Notes under the pieces: model-generated
What the model saw: the letters and a program-made list of their open reading frames with translations, nothing else
The model's database searches: none
Told to the model about the DNA's origin: nothing
Program-made: the position numbers and the translations under genes
NCBI GenBank assembly: GCA_030268105.1
Contig: BSDZ01000004.1
Span: 4,603,501 to 4,667,500 of the forward strand
Reading direction: 5' to 3'
Source of the DNA: Volvox africanus
Taxonomy: Eukaryota; Chlorophyta; Chlorophyceae; Chlamydomonadales; Volvocaceae
Length of the DNA: 64,000 bases
Shown here: one piece after another, positions 25,101 through 37,100 of the stretch
Numbering within the stretch: the first letter of the stretch is position 1
How the letters are laid out: every line of letters begins with the position of its first letter

Positions 25101-25560
25101 TTACTCGTCATCATCCTCTTCTTCATCAGTGACACAATCTGAAGTAAGAGTATCCAGCTCAAGACTTTCCAAACCCGCTAGCTCGTCGAAATGACATCGC
25201 GACCGCTTTTGAGCTTTAAAACTCGGTAGGCTTTAGTGCCCAAGCTGATAGCCAACGAACACACACTTTAGTGATCGCGGTTGCCACTTTGACAGCTGGG
25301 CATCTGGGACCCGTACGCATGTACGCAGTATGTACTGTTAAAGTCAGCAAAGCGCCCGGCCCCTCCATGGGCCGTATTACTTGATCTGACATTGTCCTGT
25401 ATGAGTGTTGCTCACTCTCAACATGTACATACAACCTAACATGCGATCTTGAGAACATAGGATCTTGAAGAGCCTTGTATCGCTCAAGGATTCCAGATCC
25501 CGCGTGACGAGGTTCGTTATAGGCCCCTGTAATCCTCAAAACACTTCATCAACATCGCGA
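25101..25560 (-). mobile_element. Degenerate Ty1/copia-like integrase C-terminal fragment
   Basis: On the minus strand, three frames in succession give the pieces SKWQPRSLKCVFVGYQLG (25292-25229), TKAYRVLKLKSGRDVIS and HFDELAGLESLELD, then an acidic tail DEEEDDDE and a stop at 25101-25103. This order matches the integrase C-terminus of Ty1/copia polyproteins (K-C-x-F-V-G-Y ... K-A-Y-R-V ... S-R-D-V-x-F-D-E). Single-base frameshifts break it. I did not find the reverse transcriptase, RNase H or LTRs, so it is a fragment. The match is by motif recall, not by search. Confidence 0.55.
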
Positions 25561-25658
25561 CTGTTCTCCTATTTGTCGTCATGCTTCTCGTTGGCGACTC
25601 ACACGTCCCTGTAGCTGCTGCCACAATGCCACATTTGTGGCTAAATATTCGTTTTGGC

Positions 25659-25890
25659 CTAAGGTATTGCAGGTGGTGGTGGCAGTTGGTGGTACTCGGG
25701 ATCAGCTGCCACCGCTGTCATTTGCGGCGCTGGATTCCTTGACAGCTCAGCAGCCGCCCGCGCCAGCATAAACAGCAGATTGTTAGCATCGCCGTCGCTG
25801 GGCTTCTGGTCACGCTTCTTTTCGCTTTGGACGAGTTTATCGAAAATTTCATCTTGAAACGGGACGCAAGGTCATCGAAGTCCTTTACCA
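25659..25890 (-). other. Unidentified coding-like open stretch
   Basis: About 75 codons with mixed charged and hydrophobic composition (FQDEIFDKLVQSEKKRDQ, then ANNLLFMLARAAAELS), a Pro-rich tail and a TAG stop at 25659. It lies just upstream, in the minus-strand sense, of the copia-like fragment. It could be part of the same element or a separate broken gene. I do not recognise the family. Confidence 0.3.
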
Positions 25891-27163
25891 TCTAGGAAGG
25901 GTTTTACTTGAACTCCTCGCGCGGACTGTTGAGATGAGCGATACATGCAAAAGAGAATGAGGGAGATAGAAATTATACTGCGAGAGCGGAGCGCTGTCCA
26001 TTTTAAAAAAGATCATTGAACGTCATAGAAATAATCTGTGTTGATTGTCCAAAGCCTCCTCGTCTGCTCTGATTTAAGTTTGTTTATAATATTCGTTAAC
26101 CGTTAGATATAATCTATTGCCGCTTTGTCGGCTCCTAGTCGGGGCCTCCGACCCCTTCATTCCATTGCTTAACAGAAGCAAACTTGTTCCTTGGCGGTGG
26201 GTGATTAGCAAGTTGTTTGGTGAAGTACGGCAGGCGTGAATACGATTCGTAAAGAAATAAAATAATCGCCGTGCAGGAGTGTAAATATTATAATACAGCA
26301 AATTCTATTACCGTTACCTCCGCCTTACCACCTGGTAAAGCTTTAGTTGACGTAGTCAAAGCTGTAGAATCGATCTTGATATAGGGAACCCCCTTCGGTA
26401 AGGCTTTAAGTAGCCATATTGTTTTCAAGAACTAAATGTTTTATCTCACGATGATTTTGGAGTAACCTATTGGACTGACCTCCACACGACGTAGAAATGG
26501 CGCTGGTATATGTAACTCTTACTCTTTCAAATATAAGCGATTTCCTTCCAGTGAAACTCTGCGTAAAGCTGAGGTCTGAAAGTGCTAGACTGTCCCACTT
26601 GTCGCTTGTCGAGCTTCAGCAGCAGCTCCTTGACATCCTTATGCTTGTTGACTTAATCGAAGCCGCTGCCAGTACGGTCCTCCACAATAATGCCGATGAC
26701 AGTTTAATGTTTTTCGGCATTCTCCTTGGTTCTTCCAGAGCCACACCGCTCCAGGTTTTCTTGATAGCCGCTTCTTCACCGACCCTCTATATCTTCCTCT
26801 TTCTAACTGAGAGATTACCACTCCACTTAGAATATTCGTCGCTCACGTCAGACACCCCGACTACTAGCTGGGGTTTATAAATTGAAGTGCCCTGTATGAG
26901 GGAAGAGCGGGGCTAGATATCGACCATCGTGTCATTTTCCTATTGGCGTCACGCAGCTTCTCCACATGACCGCATCTAATTTCTGGCCCTTCCAATTATA
27001 CTACTCTGTTGATCCCGCCTCACAAAAGTAAGTTGGTGTCCGCTTCCTTAAAGCCGGAAAAAAGGTGGGGCCCCTAATATGTGCAACTCGTATAACATGT
27101 TTGATACAGCTTGGACAATAAGGGGTTAACAGGCACGCGCACGCACGCACACATATACACACT

Positions 27164-27174
<11 letters not shown>

Positions 27175-27205
<31 letters not shown>
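27175..27205. repeat. GA microsatellite
   Basis: A short GA run preceded by a CA/CG alternating stretch (about 27131-27170), in the spacer between genes B and C. Confidence 0.9.
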
Positions 27206-27209
<4 letters not shown>

Positions 27210-27909
27210 CAAACACAGTGACAGAGTGCAGGGTGCATGAACTCCATTAGTTGGGGGTGCTTATGTTTGGTCCGAAAACTCAACAATTTGCGCGCGTTGT
27301 GTGGCGCGTCGCGTTGCGTGCCGCGTCGCGTCGCGCCAGGATGCATTGCGTCCAGCGTCCACCTCGCGTCGAGTCCGCGGCGGGTCGGTTCACCGCGTCA
27401 TGGCGCGGCGCGTCGCGGCCCGCCTCGTGCGCAACTTGCTGAGGTTCCCAACTTTGCACTTAAGAAGAGCGGTTAAATGAAATTATTGGCCTAGGATTAC
27501 AAATCATTTTATCTAGGTTAAAGTGCAAGAGGCAAAGGTTGGACTGCGGACTGGGACGATGGAGACTTTAAAATTTGGTTATACACCGGTTCTCATTATC
27601 CAGGAATTTGGGTTTCAATAAAGATTGTTTGGACCTATTATTTTAGCTGAAAAGAATCGCTTTATCGGTTGTTCTTGTCATACGGCGGGAAGGTGGTCGT
27701 CAAAAGTAATTATCGATTTGTCAAACGAGGTTAACTCAGATTGAAACGCGAAGCCAATATGGCTGTAGAAGCGTTGACATCACCTTGACCTCGCCAAACC
27801 TGTTTGCTCATACGATTTTTGTTTGCTGCGAACGAGACGCCATGAAATATAGAATTATAATAAGGCTATAAATGTTTATTTTCAGATGGGCGAACAAACT
27901 TGTTTGATC

Positions 27910-27910
27910 G

Positions 27911-28006
<96 letters not shown>

Positions 28007-28029
28007 ACACACACGCGCGCGCGCGCGCG
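27910..28029. repeat. Compound CT-CA-CG dinucleotide repeat
   Basis: About 50 bp of CT, then about 55 bp of CA, then about 15 bp of CG, contiguous. The CA and CG parts are alternating purine-pyrimidine and so have Z-DNA potential. No coding support. Confidence 0.95.
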
Positions 28030-28682
28030 GACATGGCAATCCAAGAGGGCAGGGGCCCCTGAAGCGCTTTAAATTGGTGCCCCGCCCAAAAATGATGCTG
28101 AGGCATCGATATTCCTGGCAAGCAGCAGGTTTTCACTGGTTCTGCCACAGGTGGATTCGAAACGTAACTTCTGGATCCACGACGATCCAACTCAAAACCA
28201 AACATGGCCTTAAATTTGCCTTCAATAGCAATAGAAGGCTTAGATTGGCATCTAAATCACTTAGATGTGTTAAGATAATAATAGTTGTTGTAATAGTAAT
28301 AATACTAGCAACAATAATAGTGATAGTAGTACGCCGACCTTAGCCTGGCGTGTGTTAAGAGGGTGGGGAATTGAGGGGCGGCATTTCCTCCCCTGTATGA
28401 CCGCAACACCAGAAGGGGCGCTTGTAAGGAAAGCGCCCCGCGCTCGGCGGTATTACTTCTCTCCTCTTTCTGATCCTCTTACACCTGGATCGCTCATCTC
28501 AACAAGATGACTCCTAATCAGGCATCTTTTTAGTATGTAGACATCTAAACTATAACACACAACTAAGGCCTGTGCCAGCCCTCGTGTGGCACCAGCGCTT
28601 TTGACTTGCGGATATAGAACAGATGGGTATTGGTGGATGGATAAATAGCGGGATTCAAGCAATCGATTGAACCCCCACTCCG

Positions 28683-28687
28683 TTACA
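28683..28687 (-). promoter_or_regulatory. Candidate TGTAA polyadenylation signal of gene C
   Basis: TGTAA on the minus strand, about 220 bp after the gene C stop. TGTAA is the usual poly(A) signal in volvocine algae. The motif is short, so chance occurrence is possible. Confidence 0.35.
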
Positions 28688-28908
28688 CAAGGTCTAGTAG
28701 TCATACACGTACGGCCAACACATTATAAGGGTGCATCTTGACACTTTCGCGCCACTAGATAGACCATGCAGAAGCGCTAATGAAGCGCTTTCCGGGCCTT
28801 GTACCTCATGAAGCGAAATTACTCCGATAACCAAGATCAAAATCCACCTGTTGTGATTGAAGCCAGGATGGATGTACGATGGCAGGTAGTTCTGCTGACG
28901 TGCTCCTC

Positions 28909-31900
28909 TTATGCTGGGAAACTAGGTCTCAATACTACTGTTGAACAATCCATTTCCGTATAGGACGCAGGGAGTCCGCCGCTGTCGCTGGTAACGGCTA
29001 CAACTATGCTCTTAATCCCGTAACTAATCGGAGGGCAAAACGGCCTGGGAATTTCAGGCGACTTCAAGCCAAGAATGAGGTACCGCCACCCCCACGTGAT
29101 GCCAGTCAGCTTGTCCTGGATCTTGACAGCTTCTTCCTGGCTGGTAAATGACCCGCACACGGTCACTGTAGTTGGCTTGGGCGGATTAGATGTCGTAACG
29201 CAGCTCGCCAGGGCAAAAGGAATGGCGATTTGTGCGCCAGTTTCCACAGCTGCTGTGGTTAGATTCTTCGCCATCCAATCAGCGGCGTCCTCGCAGCTGA
29301 TATTCTTCCCAACGGCGTATCCAATGGCCCCGGACGCATCCAGAAGGGAAACCAAGGACACGAAACCGCAAACCTGGCTGGTCGAGAGAAGAGACGGAGG
29401 GATGGGAGATGGCACTGGAGACGGAGGGATGGGAGATGTCTGAGGAAATGGCTTCGGAGATGGCCTCGGAGATGGCCTCGGAGATGGCCTCGGAGATGGC
29501 TTCGGAGATGGCTTGGGAGATGGCTTCGGAGATGGCTTCGGAGATGGCTTCGGAGACGGTGGGGGCTGCCAGGAAGGGCGTGGTGGTGTCGGCAATTGAC
29601 GAGTACTGGGAGGCGAGCGCTGTGGCGAGGGCATAGGCTGCTTGACCGGCGGTGACGAGTTGCGGCGGTCTGTGGCAACAAGCACCCGCTCCAGCAGGTT
29701 TGCCCGCCGATGTCGCGGTCCCAAAACAGGGCACCCCGCTGCAGTTGCTTCAAAGTCGCTGCTGTTATCCGACGATTTAGCAGCCACCGCAAACCTGGAG
29801 GAGCAGCGGCATGAGGCAGACAGTGTACATGACATATGGGTGCGAAGTTTACAGTGAACACCATTTGCAGCTTACGCTCGCGAGCAAGCACTCAAATATA
29901 CGCATGAGGAGCAAATCTGCACAAGAGCCGCTTCCCGAATGCATGAGGGGTGTATAACTGCACCAACCTGCAATCAGCGGGGCCGTTGCACATCATTTTT
30001 GCGGCGCTTGGGCAATGCTGCCTTGTGCTGCTGGTGGTAAAGCAAATAGTAGCGCCGTTCAAAGTGCTGTACTCGGCTGCCAGGCCGAAGATGCGGATGT
30101 GGATGCCAGCAAGATGGTCTCCCCCAATAACACCTGCATCCATCCATGTATGCACAGCAGCGGGTTAATCCCCTACTCACGTGCAAGTTGAAATGTATAA
30201 TCTATACACGCACACAATCAATCTGCGTATGCCGTCGTAGAATGCACAACTGTACCTGGAAGACTGGATAGCTCGGACCTTTCTTCCCAGTGCTCCCAGC
30301 GACTCCCATTGACTTCCACGCGGCTGATCGCCGGGGGCTGCTCCAGGCACTGGGGTCCTGCATTAGGCATATATGATCGGTCTGTTACTGGTCGTTCACA
30401 GAAAGTTCTCTATTCCATTCCTATTTCATTCGGTAACCGGAATCGTCGGTGATGAGGATATGAAGATGCACCAGCGCAGAGCTGCCTGGTTGCTGCGCTA
30501 TCCTCATGGTGTCCTTTAAATAATGGCTGCGTAGGCATCTATATCATCACATGATGATGTCGTCATCAACCCACCTGCAGAGTGTAGGTATAGGCTGTCC
30601 ACGCGGTCTTGCATCAGGGCCTCACAGCAGGGGCTGATGGTGTCGCATCCCCGAAAGCTGACGGAGAAGCAGTGCTTGCCGCCAGCATCGGAGCTCTGCA
30701 CGCAGGGCGCACGGTTATGGCGCCAACTAAGAACCATCATTAGGTAGCTAGACAGGCAGGGCTGCTGGTGCACATACAGTGGCGAGAAACAGAGCCCCGC
30801 CAGGCGGCAAATGAAATCATCTCGATTACGGTGCTGAGTAAACAGAATATGCTGTGTAGTTATATGAACAGAATATGCTGTGTTGTGTATGCTTTGTGTT
30901 CACAGACGTCGAGGTCAGGTCGTCGGAGTATGGCTTATACCCAGCTCCAGAAACAATTGAATGCGCCCCGGGTGCAAACTGGCTAAGGAAGCCTTTCGGG
31001 TTCTTTCTCTATTGGACGAGGTCAAACTATATAGCATGCTTGACGAAAGGGGACCTGAACTGCAATAGCGCGCCCACCTGGACGAAGTTTGCATATCTTA
31101 GGTCGTAGGGCAAGCAGTCACATCTATTCCTGCAGGGGCATGAATAGGGTGGCCAGGGGTGGCCACAAAAGATCATTTGGCGTCGCAACAAACTGCCGAT
31201 ACGTAAGTGTATATGCAGATGATAAAGTTTGTAAGACAGACCACGTCGATGTCTTGGGTGAGTCGTATCCTACATAACACTTCCGGGTTCTTTACGCTAT
31301 GACCCTCTAGGACTCATTCGGGCTCGTCCGCGCTAATCCCTGCTGTTCGGTGTGCGATTACGAGCACGGATTCAGCGCGTAAATTATATCCGCTTGATTT
31401 TCACGTTATAAATGCTGTTTCGTTGCTGCTTTTGTTTCCTGGTAACTCATGGAGCCAAGCTGTTACGACGACGGCGGCAAGTATTCGCCATCATGGCCAT
31501 GGCTGTACATTCACCGCAAGCATCTGGGGATCATTAGCTTTGATCAACGTCCTTTATCGTACAAGAAATGCAGCGTCAGTGTTCCGTGCGCAATGAAAGC
31601 ACAGCGGGCCGGTGCGTGTATTGCGATGAATTCTACAAGCCTTGCCCATTTAAAATCCATAATCCTAGAAAGATTGAAGCCTTTATATATGCCTTGATAT
31701 GTGGAAACCTTTTGGGTTCACGAATACTGGAAGCACCTTCATCAAATAAAAGCCGAGCTAGATAGGCTGCAGGGCGCGACACCTTACCTACCGAACTTCA
31801 AGCAACAAAATCAAAAGGAAGGAAGTAGGAATATCATAGGATCTAAATCAGTTTAAGGCCCCAAAAACATCGTCCATTCGGGATAACGATTCATATTCCC

Positions 31901-32287
31901 GCCGTTCTCTTTCCAACTAACATCATCCAAATAAAACCACTCTTAAAAGGCAATGAATGCACTCACGCAAGCAAATTCCCGTGCGCGGCCCTCTAAAACA
32001 TTACTTGTGTAGGGACACCATCGATGCTTGGCCAGCAGATGTGCGTGCAGAAGCGACGTACTTGACTCCCGTCATGTACCAAACTGTTGGGATTTCAATA
32101 GGGGAAAACCGTATGAGCGTGCAGGATAGTGATGGACTGATGCATTGCCACCGTATCAAATTAGTTACATAATTAGCTATCCACATGCAAATACGCACAG
32201 CGTTCTGTTGTCCAAACAAGCTTGCGGCTTACCTGAAAAAAGTAGCTTCAGCAGAAGCAGACGACCTCCCGATGAAACTGTCGTCAT
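28909..32287 (-). CDS. Gene C: short pherophorin-family protein with cationic SPK rod, 486 aa
   Basis: Seven exons: 32287-32233, 32083-32005, 31129-31078, 30695-30575, 30357-30256, 30133-29968, 29794-28909. They sum to 1461 nt (487 codons with the stop), with the same phases as the other genes. Exon 1 is a short signal peptide (MTTVSSGGRLLLLKLLFS). Exon 2 ends in RTS..GQASMVSLHK, which aligns to RTS..TQALMMPIHK in gene B. Exon 3 has CDCLPYDLRY. Exons 4-6 code for the same protein sequence as in gene B. The rod (about 243-323) is built of PSPK and PSPR units, so it is basic. The Cys-rich domain starts at about 329 with VCGFVSLVSL and, as in B, lacks the second Cys of C-x-x-C. The gene ends without a second pherophorin domain. 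Exons 1-3 are the least certain; they rest on splice sites, phase and alignment to B. Confidence 0.78.
29063..30819 (-). repeat. Duplicated segment, copy 2 (exons 4-7 of gene C)
   Basis: Partner of 21368-23082. The junction at 30819, after AATGAAATCA, lies in intron 3. Upstream of it, genes B and C have unrelated intron sequence and only weakly similar exons 1-3. Confidence 0.9.
29430..29575 (-). repeat. 12-bp coding repeat giving PSPK/PSPR units in gene C
   Basis: Tandem units of the type GGAGATGGCTTC on the plus strand code, in the gene C frame, for repeated Pro-Ser-Pro-Lys, changing to Pro-Ser-Pro-Arg for some units. Gene B has only a few such units and a different rod. Confidence 0.9.
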
Positions 32288-34120
32288 CTTAGAGCTTGAC
32301 GGTTTACAGTGACTTGCAGGTCGTAATGATCTAAGATACTAATAATCAAGGCATGTAACGTAAAAAATGATGATAGCCTTTACAGGTTTTGCGCTGCATG
32401 CACGCTTTCATGGACGATCGAGTGTTTTGTGGCAGCTTATGAACTATCATGTTTCTATGTCGTACCTGCGTCCTGCATAATAGCTAGGTTAGGATACAAA
32501 ATGTGTTCTGAAACTGGCCGCAGATCCGTTCCAGAATTTATGGAGTAGTCATAACGAATAGAAAGTTTTACAGGATAGCAGGTTTATTCCAAAGGCAGGG
32601 GCCGAGGCACCAGTGCGATATTGCTGCACAGTGCAGATATGTTAAAGTTCGTCTCACTCTCACTCATTACACGTCTCACCCCGATTGAAATGCAATATAA
32701 TTCATTAATATCCAGGTACTGAGGCTCAGCCAGTGGAATAACCATTTGGCATGAACAACTCAGGTACGTCGAGTAGGATGGCGCTTAAACAGGCATAAGC
32801 CGTACTGCGCATTATTATGGGCAGGGTTTCTGTCACATCTCATTCCACATCTCCTAGAATGGCATTTTGACGACGAATGGCTTTGAGGAATATTAGCTTT
32901 CCATCGATGGCGTATTCCTTAGTAGGTAACTTAAAGGAGCGCTGCCGTAAGCAAAAACGCATGCGGAACCGGTGCGCACGCCAGCAGTTCGCCACCGCGG
33001 TCAGGGCTTCGCTTCACTATGCCTGTTCGAGCCAAGACATCAGACAAATTGATACATGTTGCGCAGCTTCACCTGACGTGACGGGATAACGAATTAGCGC
33101 ATGGGCCCAGACGAATCCAACAAAGTTTTGCATGGTCCTATTTGACATCAAGCTACAGTGGTGACCATCGGATAAACCAAACTGATTCTCGGCACCAATT
33201 GTTACAACCGTTTCGTCAAAATCATTACTGTGTGTACGTCAATTCCGTGGGTCCCACCATATCAAGATACCAGGCGATATCGCAGCTTTCTCAGGCACAT
33301 GGAAATGCTTCCTTAGAAAGCCACGGAAGCAAGCGAATAATTATTAACGTTTCGTTTCATGTATACAAAAAGTGAATATGTGAAGGAAAAAACGTCAAGG
33401 AGGATTGTGTCATTCTGCAAGGAGTGCAAAATGAATGGCGAAAGAACTAGAAACGATTCATTCTGGTTTGTAATTCTGGAAAAAGTCTTGATAATAAAGC
33501 GATAAGAATGACAGAAGATGATTTTGGAACGGTAATTGATGTTGAAACTTATTATGTTGTCGACGGTGGACCACGTCGTCCTGTGGCAAGGCAACTTTAC
33601 GAATGCCTGATAATCAAGAAATAGTAAATCTTCGTGTTCTTCATGTTAATTCACTGAACATTTCATTTATTTGGTGGATACAGGGACCTTGGCCCACCAC
33701 GCATCTCCTTTGGCCTCATCAGAGCCCATTTGGGAATGGCCCTCCGAACGCAATCGTAGATGTCCCCCGACACACACCTGCTCTCTCAATTCCAGCTCTG
33801 CACGGCATAATGAACCTGATGCACCACCTCTAAATAATACGCAATAATACAACCCGCGGCGTCCTGGTCCCCTGACTAGCCCTCACGCCCCACGCCACCT
33901 GCACAGCACCCGCTTATCTCAACTCCGCCGTCGCTGACAGTAGAACGAAAAAACCGATTCCTCTCCAAAGACATCACATCCCAAACGTACACTAGTTTAT
34001 ATTCTGTCGATGACAAACTCTCTGCAACTGATGAGCGAATCGTTAAGTATAGCAGCATATGCTCTGACAAAAAAGGAATTGCCACGGACTTCTTTACTGG
34101 TGGATGCTGATAACCTCTTC
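32288..34120. other. Spacer between gene D 3' end and gene C start; no gene recognised
   Basis: 1.8 kb of mostly AT-rich DNA that should hold the gene C promoter and the gene D 3' UTR. I found no pherophorin exon or recognisable protein motif. Short open stretches at 33.6-33.85 kb have no family signature. Confidence 0.55.
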
Positions 34121-37100
34121 CTATATAATGAACGTGGGACAACACTTGTTATTCGACGAGAAGATGCTGGCCTACGCGGCAACGGTGTTCACGGGTGGGG
34201 GGGAGATCGGGGCACAAATGCGTTTAGGCTGCCTTAAACAGCCTAATCGTGTACTGTCCCTGCTGCACTGCTGTAAGTCGAGCTGTGACTAACAGCGCCA
34301 AGCTAGCAATATGGAATGCATGTCCAGTTACTAGTGTCAAGTATATGCAAAAAGGTCCTTAGCCGGAGACTTAGCACGTGCGGCGTCTGCAGTAGTCAAG
34401 GCTTCTTAGCACCCGGGTAGTAAATGCTCAAGAAAAGCGGCAGTGTGGAAATACAGTTCACAGCGGGGTATCTGCTGCCCAAATTGACACACCTGGCATC
34501 GATCTCCGGAGCAAAGACCCTCGGGGGTGCTGCAGGACCCCGGCAGCGTGTATCTGCAGCGAATACACACAAAGGATGGGTTTATGCGCCAGGACTCGCA
34601 GACGTAGGTTTCGTGTGTGAGTGTCGGGGGAAAGTGGCTGTTGTGGTTAGGCCCGTTTTCCTCGCCCGCAATGGGACCTGATGTGTGGCGCTCGCGAGGT
34701 GCAAACGCCGTATTTCCGCACACTGGTTGGTGCAACTGACCATGCATGCACACAATTACCGGACCCCCCTTCTGTGCGAAGGCCCGCAGCATGTGGCCGA
34801 AACATCGATTAAGTGAAGTCGAGGGTATGCCTTATTTGTCATGTCGACAACTTACACGCAGAGGCGGGTTCCGACAGGTTCGTCCAAACTGTACGGGAAG
34901 AGAGCGGACGGGGAATGTGAAGAAATCAAGGAAGCAAGAAATCAGCCAAGTGATTAGAAATGTCGAATCATACTGAGGTTTGAGATCTGCCCCTGGGGGA
35001 AGGAGGGACTATCCAGGATTAGGACCGCATGGGCACAGTATAAGCATCCGAATCCTCTTACGAGTGCGAAATGCGCCTCAACACCTTCTTGCGTTAGTAG
35101 TTCGGCTGTTTACGGTACAACTCAGCGGTACCTATCAAACCCGCCACTCACGTCGACAGCTTGACGACCTTTAGCGACGTGAAGCCCGGGTAGAAGTTCC
35201 GGCTGTACGAGACCTCTTTGTCACCCACGGTGACGCGCCTGACGGCGCCCTGACATGATGTCTTGATTAAGAACTCAACCTGTGTGGGACCGTTGAGGTT
35301 GGGGTAGGGTACCGTAGAGGGAAACTTAGGGTTTTGAGGTTTGTTTGAAGCTGAAGGTTTGGAAGAATTAAATCTGCACGTACGTATGGCTGACTCCCTA
35401 GGTAACAGATGTGTGTATGTGGGACATATGGGTAGATGACCACGTAGGGTTGGGCCTACAGGCCTACAGGAACAGCATGAAACGCACCTTCGCTACATCC
35501 ATTGTGCAACAGGGTGAGGATGGCCTACAGCTCTTCTCCTCAATACCCGTGCACAAGGCAACTAGTCGGTTATTACGGTTGTCGGTGTAATTGTACAACT
35601 CAATTTTGTCGAGCGCATACGGGGCCAAAGATGCTGCCTGTGAGCAGTCGTGGGTCTGCAATCGTGGATGGAAACATCGAGGGAGGAGATCAGCAAGTCA
35701 CACACAAGGTACGCGACAGGACGTGGATAAGACTACATACAACTTTTTTTATTTGGGATAAACAACAGACGGAACCGGGTGATGGGTCGGGCAATTGACG
35801 TTCGATGGAAGGGCATTGGGGGTCGGCGGAATGACCCACCTTCAAGAAGGGGGGCGTTGGTGGCGGCGGCCGCCGAGGGGCCGACGGTACGGAGGGTGAC
35901 GGTGGTATGGGCACGTACCGGTCGGCACAATCAACCGCCCGAAAGGCGTTCGGGCACTGTGGGTCTTTGCTAACGGACTCGACAGCACCAGAAAAACGGT
36001 AGCCACTCAGACCTATAGGACATACGATTGCGTTGTTCATCTCCGGAATCATCATTGGCACGCCTACGACTGATCCGACCCAGCGCTCGATCAGGTCATA
36101 GAAGGCACTTTCCAGCGCAGAGAGATTGCCAGGTATGCCAGATGCTCCGCATACAAAGAGCCGTGGCAGTACTGGGGGAGACATGGACACATTGAATGCC
36201 CCTGAACAGCTGGCTTTCACTAGCGGGTCCACGATGCTGACGTCGGCTGCGCTGAATGCGCCAGTGAGATCAGAGACTATGAGGTCGAACACGCGAGTGC
36301 AATTGACGGGGTTGCCGAATGTGTATAGCTTCCCGGTATTGTCAAGGGTTTGGGGGGGTTCAATGGTGACGGAGGCACAGAAAACGCACACTGGAGAGAG
36401 CTCGGGGGGTTCGGGTAAGGGCGGCGATGGGGATGGAGGTGTGAAGGGCGATGGCGGAGACGGTGACGGAGGTGGTGACGGCGAGGGTGGCGATGGGGAT
36501 GGTGGTGATGAGGGCGCAGGCGGAAACGGCGACGGAGGGGGTGATGGTGAGGGTGGCAATGGCGATGGCGGTGGTGAGGGTGATGGTGGCGATGGGGATG
36601 GTGGTGACGGTGATGGTGGCGATGGGGATGGCGATGGCGATGGTGGTGATGGTGAGGGTGGCAATGGCGATGGCGGTGGTGACGGTGAGGGTGGCGATGG
36701 CGATGGTGGCGATGGCGATGGCGGTGGTGAGGGTGGCGATGGGGATGGTGGTGATGGTGAGGGTGGCGATGGCGATGGCGGTGGTGATGGTGAGGGTGGC
36801 GATGGGAATGGTGGTGATGGTGAGGGTGGCGATGGTGATGATGGTGATGGTGAGGGTGGCAATGGCGATGGTGGTGACGGCGATGGTGGCGATGGCGATG
36901 GTGGTGGTGAGGGTGAGGGTGGCGATGGGGATGGTGGTGACGGTGATGGTGGCGATGGCGATGGTGGTGGTGAGGGTGAGGGCGGCGATGGAGATGGTGG
37001 TGACGGTGATGGTGGCGATGGGGATGGTGGTTGTGACGGTGAGGGTGGCGATGGGGATGGCGGAGGTGAGGGCGCAGGCGGAGATGGCGACGGAGGGGGT

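Larger units (their letters stand above)
23972..28908. other. Spacer between gene C 3' end and gene B start
   Basis: 4.9 kb with no pherophorin exon signature. It holds a frameshifted copia-like fragment (25101-25560), a coding-like open stretch (25659-25890), a CGCGTCGCG-rich patch (27291-27425) inside otherwise AT-rich DNA, and simple repeats near 27.2 and 27.9 kb. The gene B promoter should lie just above 23971. Confidence 0.6.

Noticed and set aside
28909..30819. Gene C as a 5'-truncated pseudogene
   Set aside because: The duplicated segment stops in intron 3, but exons 1-3 with correct phases, a signal peptide and similarity to gene B exon 2 were found upstream at 31078-32287.
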